Below are positions 1 to 6,143 of a stretch of 10,487 nucleotides of DNA, piece after piece. How positions within the stretch are numbered: position 1 is the stretch's first letter; every line of letters starts with the position of its first letter. A model generated the notes under the pieces. The model worked only from the letters and a program-made list of their open reading frames with translations, searched no databases and had not been told where the DNA came from. The stretch lies in contig JAJPZL010000417.1 in the NCBI GenBank assembly GCA_021204375.1, positions 1-10,487 on the forward strand, read 5' to 3'. Source of the stretch: Bacteroides sp. (GTDB lineage Bacteria > Bacteroidota > Bacteroidia > Bacteroidales > Bacteroidaceae). The position numbers and the translations under genes were made by a program.

Positions 1-325
1 ATGCCAAAAGATAGTTTATACCATCTACCACCTGGACGGAGTAGGTGCTATCCGGCATTTAGATGCTCTGCTGGAGATCGAAGAGCTGGATGCCATCCAA
101 TGGACACCCGGAGTTGGCGAACCCCAGGGAGGAGATCCCAAATGGTACGACCTTCACCGTAAAATCCTGGAGGGAGGAAAATCGATCATCCCCTGCTGGG
201 TAACAATAGACGAACTGGAACCTCTTTTGGATCATGTCGGAGCCAACGGAGTCAACATTGAAATGGATTTCAAGAACGAGCAGGAAATAGACCGGGCCCT
301 GGAAATTATTGAGAAATACCGCTGA
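1..325 (+). CDS. UroD-fold (uroporphyrinogen decarboxylase-like) methyltransferase family protein, C-terminal 107 residues
   Basis: The gene enters from the left edge. The reading frame starts at base 2 and ends with TGA at 323-325, so 107 residues are visible. The ATG at base 1 is out of frame and is not a start. The fragment carries a YHLDG motif (residues 9-13), then HLDALLEI and AIQWTPG, then a GGKSIIPCW stretch near residue 60. From memory, this pattern is typical of UROD-family proteins found beside corrinoid proteins, often annotated as uroporphyrinogen decarboxylase family proteins. UroD-fold members in such clusters act as corrinoid methyltransferases rather than in haem synthesis. 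The YHLDG position appears to match the HNCG zinc site of the gene at 4462; here His is kept but Cys is replaced by Asp. That would suit the substrate-demethylating (MT1) partner rather than a thiol-activating MT2, but this is inference from a fragment. The corrinoid gene follows after 36 nt. Confidence 0.75.
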   Translation, partial: CQKIVYTIYHLDGVGAIRHLDALLEIEELDAIQWTPGVGEPQGGDPKWYDLHRKILEGGKSIIPCWVTIDELEPLLDHVGANGVNIEMDFKNEQEIDRALEIIEKYR

Positions 326-361
326 ACAAATATAGTAATAACAAATAATAATAAATTGATT

Positions 362-1000
362 ATGACAGAGTTCAACAATTTATATGAAGCAATAGTTGCA
401 GGCAAACTGGAGCCTGCGGTAGAGATCACCACGCAGGCAATTGCCGAGGGAGTAGCTCCCCAGAGCCTTATTAACGACTATATGATCAAAGCCATGGAAG
501 AGATCGGGCAACGTTACCAGGATGGAAAAGCGTTCGTTCCCCAGCTTTTGATGTCGGGCAGAGCCATGAAAGGAGCCCTGGAACTGTTGCGTCCTTTGTT
601 GCAGGGCGAAGCAGCCTCTACCTTAGGTAAAGTGGTGATCGGTACGGTAAAAGGAGACCTACACGACATTGGTAAGAACCTGGTTGCCTCCATGCTGGAA
701 GGGTGCGGTTTCGAAGTGATCAACATCGGGATAGATGTTCCTTCGAAAAAATTCATCGAAGCGATCCGGGAGCACAATGCCGATATTCTTTGCATCAGCG
801 CCCTGCTTACCACCACCATGACCTATATGAAAACAGTCATTGATGCCCTGGAAGAGGCAGGCATACGCGATAAAGTAAAGGTGATGGTAGGAGGTGCACC
901 GGTAGATGAGAACTTTGCCCTGGAGATCGGTGCCGACGGTTACAGCAGCAACGCGAACAGTGCCGTATCCAAAGCCAAAGAGCTTATGGGGCTTTGTTAA
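362..1000 (+). CDS. Stand-alone corrinoid (cobalamin-binding) protein, MtmC/MtbC/MtvC type
   Basis: This 212-residue protein is a methyl carrier for corrinoid-dependent methyltransferases. It has an N-terminal helical cap domain (B12-binding-2, about residues 1-85, with GQRYQDGKAFVPQLL) and a Rossmann-like B12-binding domain (about 88-212). The cobalamin signature Asp-X-His-X-X-Gly is intact as GDLHDIGKN at residues 98-106, with His101 the expected lower cobalt ligand. The matching Ser-X-Leu (S146, L148, in SALLTTTM) and the VGGAPV loop are also present. Length and domain order match the methylamine, methanol and O-demethylase corrinoid proteins. The methylated substrate cannot be read from this subunit. 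I chose ATG 362; an in-frame TTG at 356 is less likely. No Shine-Dalgarno is visible and the leader is A/T-rich, as is usual in Bacteroidota. It lies in an operon after the UroD-like gene and 31 nt before the symporter gene. Confidence 0.93.
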   Translation: MTEFNNLYEAIVAGKLEPAVEITTQAIAEGVAPQSLINDYMIKAMEEIGQRYQDGKAFVPQLLMSGRAMKGALELLRPLLQGEAASTLGKVVIGTVKGDLHDIGKNLVASMLEGCGFEVINIGIDVPSKKFIEAIREHNADILCISALLTTTMTYMKTVIDALEEAGIRDKVKVMVGGAPVDENFALEIGADGYSSNANSAVSKAKELMGLC

Positions 1001-1031
1001 CCCATTATACCATCTAACCTGAGAACAAACC

Positions 1032-2603
1032 ATGAATACACACAATTTAGCCTCACTCGACTGGGGTATATTAGCTACTTATTTTATTATACTCTTTGCC
1101 ATCGGTATATGGGCCAGTTTAAACCGTAAGAAAGGAAGTAGCCTCTTTCTGGCTGAGAACAGTTTGAAATGGCCCCATATCGGGTTTTCCATGTGGGGTA
1201 CCAATGTAGGCCCCTCTATGCTGATAGCCTCTGCCAGTGCCGGATTTACAACCGGGATCGTATCCGGTAATTTTGCCTGGTATGCGTTTGTTTTTATCCT
1301 GTTGCTGGCCTTTGTCTTTGCACCCCGGTACCTGGGAGCCAATATAATAACCCTTCCCGAATTTATGAGAAAACGGTTTGGTCCCTCTACCCGGAACATT
1401 CTTGCCTGGTATACCATTGTTACCATCCTGATTTCCTGGCTCGCTCTCACCCTTTTTGCCGGAGGGATCCTGATCAAACAGATATTTGATATTCCGATGT
1501 GGCAATCGGCGCTCCTCCTCCTCTTTATCTCGGTATTCTTTACCATGGCAGGAGGCCTGAAGGCAGTAGCCTATACTAATGTATTCCAGATGATCCTTCT
1601 TATTATAGTATCCATGACCCTGACGGTAGTTGGTTTTTATAAGGCCGGCGGAGTGGAAGGGATCACAGCTGCGGTACCGGCTGATTACTGGAACCTGTTC
1701 CGCCCCAACGACGACCCGGACTTCCCGTGGCTACCTATTCTGCTGGGATATCCGGTAATGGGAGTCTGGTTCTGGTGTACGGACCAGTCGATGGTACAAC
1801 CGGTACTGGCAGCCAAGAACCTGGAACAAGGGCAGCTGGGAGCTAATTTCACCGGATGGCTTAAAATACTGGACGTGCCTTTATACATCCTTCCGGGAGT
1901 GATCTGCTTAGCTCTTTATCCGACACTGAAGAACCCGGACGAAGCCTATATGACCATGGTTACCAACCTATTTCCTGCCGGAATGGTAGGCTTGGTACTG
2001 GCTGTACTGACAGCTGCCTTAGTAAGTACCATAGCTTCTGCCCTGAATGCTTTAGGAACCGTATTCACCATGGATATCTATGTAAAAAAATTCAATCCCG
2101 ATGCCAGCCAGAAAGAGATCATCAAAATGGGACATATAGTCACTCTTTCGGGAGCCCTTCTATCGATCCTGATCACGCTGACTATCGACAATATCCGCGG
2201 ACTGAATCTCTTCAACGTATTCCAGTCGGTACTCGGCTTCATCGCTCCTCCGATGGCGGCCGTCTTCCTTTTCGGAGTATTCTGGAAAAAGACGACCACC
2301 CGGGCCGCCAATATGGTACTTACCTGGGGAACAGTTTTCAGTCTGAGTATCGGCATTCTCTACCTATGGGTACTACCCGCCGAAACGTACGATTTCTGGC
2401 CTCACTTTATGATGCTATCATTCCTCATTTTCGTAGCCCTCTCCGCCTTTATGTGGGCGGTCAGCACTATCGGTAAGCGTCCCCAAAGCCAGAATATACT
2501 CAATTATGGCCAAATACCCGCCCCGGCAACCCTCGTGGTAATACTCTGGGTCGCTCTTGTACTGGTTATGGTCGGGCTCTACATTTTCTTTAACGGACAC
2601 TAA
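1032..2603 (+). CDS. Sodium:solute symporter (SSS/SGLT family)
   Basis: This 523-residue, very hydrophobic inner-membrane protein has a length and about 13-14 hydrophobic segments typical of the SSS family, beginning at about residues 12-30 and ending at the C-terminus. The early block SLFLAENSLKWPHIGFSMWG and the block at about residues 317-350 (LVSTIASALNALGTVFTMDIY) are hallmark SGLT-like regions. In SGLT structures the second block holds a small/hydroxyl-residue part of the Na+ site. The overall pattern resembles sugar-type (sodium/glucose cotransporter) members more than proline or pantothenate permeases, but the substrate is not certain. It sits inside a corrinoid methyltransfer operon, 31 nt after the corrinoid gene and 10 nt before the beta-helix gene, so it probably imports the methylated substrate or its breakdown product. 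The start is ATG 1032, which follows the upstream stop closely. Confidence 0.92.
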   Translation: MNTHNLASLDWGILATYFIILFAIGIWASLNRKKGSSLFLAENSLKWPHIGFSMWGTNVGPSMLIASASAGFTTGIVSGNFAWYAFVFILLLAFVFAPRYLGANIITLPEFMRKRFGPSTRNILAWYTIVTILISWLALTLFAGGILIKQIFDIPMWQSALLLLFISVFFTMAGGLKAVAYTNVFQMILLIIVSMTLTVVGFYKAGGVEGITAAVPADYWNLFRPNDDPDFPWLPILLGYPVMGVWFWCTDQSMVQPVLAAKNLEQGQLGANFTGWLKILDVPLYILPGVICLALYPTLKNPDEAYMTMVTNLFPAGMVGLVLAVLTAALVSTIASALNALGTVFTMDIYVKKFNPDASQKEIIKMGHIVTLSGALLSILITLTIDNIRGLNLFNVFQSVLGFIAPPMAAVFLFGVFWKKTTTRAANMVLTWGTVFSLSIGILYLWVLPAETYDFWPHFMMLSFLIFVALSAFMWAVSTIGKRPQSQNILNYGQIPAPATLVVILWVALVLVMVGLYIFFNGH

Positions 2604-2613
2604 TCTATACCCC

Positions 2614-4461
2614 ATGCGAATAAGATATCTATGGTCTCTACTCTGTATAATGACCACCTGTTTTACAAGAGCCAACGAGGTGTATGTATCCCCCTCCGGA
2701 AACGACCGGAATCCGGGAATAACCCCGGAAGCGCCCAAGCAGACGCTGAATGCTGCCCTGCGGCAGGCCAGGGAGATGCGCCGGTTAGGAGAGTACGACC
2801 CGGACCGGTCTGTTCGTATTATCCTGCAGGAGGGAACCTACTCCCAGTACGAATCCCTCTTTATCCGTCCCGAAGATAGTGGAACTCCTCACTCTCCCAC
2901 CCTGATTACAGGCGTGGCCGGAAAAGAGGTCGTCATTAGTGGCGGAACAGAAATAAAGAACTGGAAAAAAGGAAAAGGCAACATCTGGGTAGCAGATGTA
3001 CCGGTGTTTAACGGACGTCCCCTGGAGTTCAGACAAGTATGGGTAAACGGGGAAAAAGCCGTCCGGTGCAGAGATGTGGAGGATTTTAACCAGATGCACC
3101 GGATCTTAGACAGCGACCCGGTAAACCGCATCCTCTGGGTACCCGCCAACGCTGTAAAACAGGTTATGGGTGCACCATATACCGAACTGGTCATTCATCA
3201 GATGTGGTGCATTGCCAACTTACGGATACGCTCCATTGAAATAGCGGGAGACAGAGCTGCTGTGCGCTTCCATGATCCTGAAAGTCGTATCCAGTTTGAA
3301 CACCCCTGGCCCCATCCCGTATTGGATGAAGGAAGAGCATCTCCTTTTTACCTGACCGGGGCCCCCGGATTGCTGGACCGGCCGGGAGAGTGGTATCATG
3401 ATATAGATGCACAAAAACTCCATTACATTCCCCGCCCGGGAGAAGATATGAGAACAGCCCGGATAATAGTACCGGCTATTGAGACTCTGGTACAGGTAGA
3501 AGGCACACCCGACCGGCCCGTAGAACATATCACTTTTGAAAATATTCATTTCCGGCATGCTACCTGGATGCGTCCCAGCCTGAAAGGCCATGTACCTCTA
3601 CAGGCGGGTATGTATCTGACGGACGGATACCAGATAAACCCGCTAATGGAACGCCCTGACGCCAATAATCCCCTGGATAACCAGGATTGGATCGGCCGGC
3701 CCGGAGCAGCTGTCACCGTAAGTAACGGAGCAGCGGTAAACTTTACCGGCTGTTATTTCGAACACCTGGGCTCTACCGGACTGAATTACATCACCGGTTG
3801 TCAAGGAGGAAGCGTTACCGGTTCTACCTTCCGGGACATTGCCGGTACTGGTATTATGATCGGAAGTTTTTCGCTTCCGGCCCACGAAACCCATTTTCCC
3901 TACAATCCCGCAGACAACCGGGAAGTATGTAAAGACCAATACCTGGCCGACAACCTCCTTACCGATATCGGGAATGAGGACTGGGGATGCTGTGCCATCC
4001 TGGCAGGATATGTAAGCGGAGTGAATATCGAGCATAACGAAATCTACAATGTCCCCTACTCCGGGATCAGTGTAGGCTGGGGATGGACCAAATCGAGGCA
4101 TGCCACCGGTTACAACCGTATACACGCCAATTATGTACATCGGTTTGCCCGCCACATGTATGCCGTAGGAGGCCTCTACCTGATGGGAGCACAACCCGGG
4201 ACCGTAGTCACGGAGAACCGGGTAGAGAGTGTCTGTTCTCCTCCCTATGCCTTCGATCCGGACTACTGGTTCTATATCTACGGCGATGAAGGCACCTCCT
4301 ATGTTACGGTAAAGGATAACTGGACGGAAACTACCAAGTATGGTAAAAACTCCAACGGCCCCAGCCTGTGGGAGAATAACGGTCCGCAGGTCAGCCAGAC
4401 CATCAAAGAAAAAGCAGGAAGAAGAATCAACCAATCCTATAAACAAACTAAATCTGAATAA
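2614..4461 (+). CDS. Secreted right-handed parallel beta-helix protein, probable polysaccharide-active enzyme (GH141-like)
   Basis: This is a 615-residue exported protein. The start is ATG 2614 (MRIRYLW), because it begins a signal peptide: a basic N-terminus, a hydrophobic core and a likely cleavage after Ala20 (TRA|NE). The longer frame from 2557 runs into the symporter gene and lacks this. No good lipobox is seen, so it is probably periplasmic or secreted. The mature start EVYVSPSGNDRNPG is a classic entry motif of parallel beta-helix proteins. Repeating ITFENIHF, VTVSNGAAVNFTGCYFE and VNIEHNEIYNVPYSGISVGWG coils follow. Such folds occur in pectate lyases and in glycoside hydrolases such as GH141 (an alpha-L-fucosidase of rhamnogalacturonan-II breakdown, as I recall) and GH120. 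I favour a GH141-like hydrolase but cannot assign catalytic residues. Its place in a methyltransfer operon, touching the next gene as TAAATG, suggests it releases or processes a methylated sugar. Confidence 0.82.
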   Translation: MRIRYLWSLLCIMTTCFTRANEVYVSPSGNDRNPGITPEAPKQTLNAALRQAREMRRLGEYDPDRSVRIILQEGTYSQYESLFIRPEDSGTPHSPTLITGVAGKEVVISGGTEIKNWKKGKGNIWVADVPVFNGRPLEFRQVWVNGEKAVRCRDVEDFNQMHRILDSDPVNRILWVPANAVKQVMGAPYTELVIHQMWCIANLRIRSIEIAGDRAAVRFHDPESRIQFEHPWPHPVLDEGRASPFYLTGAPGLLDRPGEWYHDIDAQKLHYIPRPGEDMRTARIIVPAIETLVQVEGTPDRPVEHITFENIHFRHATWMRPSLKGHVPLQAGMYLTDGYQINPLMERPDANNPLDNQDWIGRPGAAVTVSNGAAVNFTGCYFEHLGSTGLNYITGCQGGSVTGSTFRDIAGTGIMIGSFSLPAHETHFPYNPADNREVCKDQYLADNLLTDIGNEDWGCCAILAGYVSGVNIEHNEIYNVPYSGISVGWGWTKSRHATGYNRIHANYVHRFARHMYAVGGLYLMGAQPGTVVTENRVESVCSPPYAFDPDYWFYIYGDEGTSYVTVKDNWTETTKYGKNSNGPSLWENNGPQVSQTIKEKAGRRINQSYKQTKSE

Positions 4462-5475
4462 ATGGGTAAAAGAAACATGGCTGAATGGATTCAGCAAATT
4501 ATAACAGAGAAAAAAAGAGTCGCTATTCCCGTCATGACTCATCCGGGTATTGAAATGATCGGTAAAACGGTACGGGACGCTGTAACAGACGGCCAAGTAC
4601 ACTACCAGGCCATTCAGGCACTGGACGATAAATATCCGGCAGCCGCCTCTACCGTGATTATGGATCTCACCGTAGAGGCCGAAGCGTTCGGGGCTGCTAT
4701 TGTATTTCCTGAACACGAAGTACCCACTGTAGAGGAACGCCTGCTGAGTGACGAGGCAGCCATTGAAGCACTTCAGGTACCGGGTATTGATCAGGGAAGA
4801 GTACCTGAGTACCTGAAAGCCAACCGGCTGACAGCAGCCAACATCCAGGATAAGCCGATACTGGCCGGGTGTATCGGCCCTTACTCACTGGCCGGGAGAT
4901 TATACGATATGTCGGAGATCATGATGCTGATCTATATTAATCCCGATGCAGCAAATACGCTACTGCAAAAGTGTACCGATTTTCTGATATCTTATGCAAA
5001 AGCGTTGAAAGAGACAGGAGTAGATGGCATTGTAATAGCCGAACCTGCGGCAGGACTCCTATCCAATGAAGATTGCCAGCACTACTCTTCCCTCTTTGTA
5101 AAACAAATAGTAGACGCTATCCAGGATGACCATTTCTCTGTTATCCTGCACAATTGCGGAAATACCGGACATTGTACGCCGGCTATGGTCTACACAGGAG
5201 CTGTCGGTTATCACTTCGGGAATAAAATAGATATGCGTGAAGCCATCCGGGAAGTTCCCGACGGGGCACTCGCTATAGGTAATCTCGACCCTGTAGGTAT
5301 CTTTAAAATGGCCGGTCCGGAAAAAATGAGAGAAGAGACGCTTGCCCTGTTGGAGGCCATGAAAGAGTATCCTAACTTTGTACTCTCAAGCGGATGTGAT
5401 ACCCCTCCGGGAAGTCCCTTCGCCAATATAGACGCTTTCTACGAAGCACTGGAAGAGTATAATGCAAACTTTTAA
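4462..5475 (+). CDS. UroD-fold cobalamin methyltransferase (MtaA/MtbA-like) with complete zinc site
   Basis: This 337-residue protein belongs to the UROD superfamily subgroup of corrinoid:thiol methyltransferases. MtaA and MtbA of methanogens move the methyl group from a corrinoid protein to coenzyme M. The zinc ligand pattern is visible: H230-N-C232-G, then C312 in SSGCDTPPG, with spacing like that of MtaA/MtbA. Other family marks are VMTHPGIEMIG near the N-terminus and a GCIGPYSLAGRLYD loop in the middle. A Bacteroidota cell is not expected to use coenzyme M, so the acceptor here is probably another thiol (homocysteine is attractive) or a folate; that is inference. ATG 4462 abuts the upstream TAA; a second ATG at 4477 (MAEWIQQ) is a plausible alternative. 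The 3' end overlaps the next gene by 14 nt. A true HemE is unlikely because of the zinc site and the corrinoid context. Confidence 0.88.
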   Translation: MGKRNMAEWIQQIITEKKRVAIPVMTHPGIEMIGKTVRDAVTDGQVHYQAIQALDDKYPAAASTVIMDLTVEAEAFGAAIVFPEHEVPTVEERLLSDEAAIEALQVPGIDQGRVPEYLKANRLTAANIQDKPILAGCIGPYSLAGRLYDMSEIMMLIYINPDAANTLLQKCTDFLISYAKALKETGVDGIVIAEPAAGLLSNEDCQHYSSLFVKQIVDAIQDDHFSVILHNCGNTGHCTPAMVYTGAVGYHFGNKIDMREAIREVPDGALAIGNLDPVGIFKMAGPEKMREETLALLEAMKEYPNFVLSSGCDTPPGSPFANIDAFYEALEEYNANF

Positions 5476-6136
5476 TATTACAGGTAAAGAACTGAATATT
5501 TCCGAAGAGGATCTTTTCCGGGAGATGGGATATAGATCCTCGCTTCCGGAAGAAGAGATACGGGAAGAATCCCGACGGCTTATCCGCCGGGTCTCTCCCT
5601 GTATCCAGCCCCGGTTCGGTTATTACAGAACAACAGGAAGAACAGAGGGAGAAGTACTGATCCTTGACGCTCTCCCTTTCCATACAGGTAAAATTATTAA
5701 CAGACATTTAAAAGGCTCAGAGGCTTTTGTACTCTTTGTAGCTACCGCCGGCCGGGAATTTGAAGAGTTACAAAAAAGAGAAAAACAGCAAGGAGACCCG
5801 TTAGCTATCTATATGCTGGACGCTCTGGGTAGTATTATTGCAGAAAAAACAGCCGACCGGGTAGAAGAACAGCTGGCCAGAGAGATCGTTTCCGACGGGT
5901 GGAAACACACCAACCGCTTTAGCCCGGGCTATTGCGGATGGCCCCTGGCAGAGCAGCACCCACTCTTTTCCCTCTTTCCGCGACAACCTCCCTGTGATAT
6001 AGAACTAACCAACTCCTCCTTAATGATCCCGATCAAATCAGTCAGCGGTATTATAGGAGTTGGCAAAGAGGTGAAAAAGTACTCTTACAGTTGCGGCCTT
6101 TGCCAGGCAACAGATTGTTACAAACGAAAAAAATAG
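5462..6136 (+). CDS. Stand-alone MetH-type reactivation domain protein (vitamin B12-dependent methionine synthase activation domain)
   Basis: This 224-residue soluble protein resembles only the C-terminal AdoMet-binding activation domain of cobalamin-dependent methionine synthase (MetH). In MetH that domain reductively remethylates cob(II)alamin using S-adenosylmethionine. The AdoMet-contacting signature is present as R152-F-S-P-G-Y157, followed by CGWPLAEQHPLF and by LTNSSLMIPIKSVSGIIGVG near residues 178-200. All other MetH modules are absent. It most likely repairs oxidatively inactivated corrinoid protein from this operon, the job done by RACE/RamA-type activators in acetogens and methanogens. 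An added feature is a C-terminal cluster C211-X2-C214-X4-C219 followed by a basic tail, which might bind a metal or Fe-S cluster. It overlaps the upstream methyltransferase gene by 14 nt, suggesting translational coupling. It is the last gene of the operon; its stop lies 7 nt from the stop of the convergent gene. Confidence 0.9.
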   Translation: MQTFNITGKELNISEEDLFREMGYRSSLPEEEIREESRRLIRRVSPCIQPRFGYYRTTGRTEGEVLILDALPFHTGKIINRHLKGSEAFVLFVATAGREFEELQKREKQQGDPLAIYMLDALGSIIAEKTADRVEEQLAREIVSDGWKHTNRFSPGYCGWPLAEQHPLFSLFPRQPPCDIELTNSSLMIPIKSVSGIIGVGKEVKKYSYSCGLCQATDCYKRKK

Positions 6137-6143
6137 GGACGGG

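Noticed and set aside
1..156. ATG at base 1 as a possible gene start
   Set aside because: It opens a short frame ending near 156 that is out of register with the UroD-like frame, which starts at base 2 and reads clear family motifs to the stop at 323-325.
2557..2613. Upstream start for the beta-helix gene at 2557
   Set aside because: It would overlap the symporter gene and bury the signal peptide that begins cleanly at 2614.
3643..4716. Long minus-strand open frame (357 codons) across the beta-helix gene
   Set aside because: It is the shadow of a well-supported + strand gene; the translation has no recognisable domain and crosses the boundary of two real genes.
4462..5475. Haem-pathway uroporphyrinogen decarboxylase (HemE)
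   Set aside because: The zinc-site residues H230, C232 and C312 and the corrinoid gene context point to a methyltransferase, not HemE.
5462..6136. Fragment of a broken metH
   Set aside because: It has its own start overlapping the previous gene, a complete activation domain and an extra C-terminal cysteine tail; no remnants of other MetH modules lie upstream.
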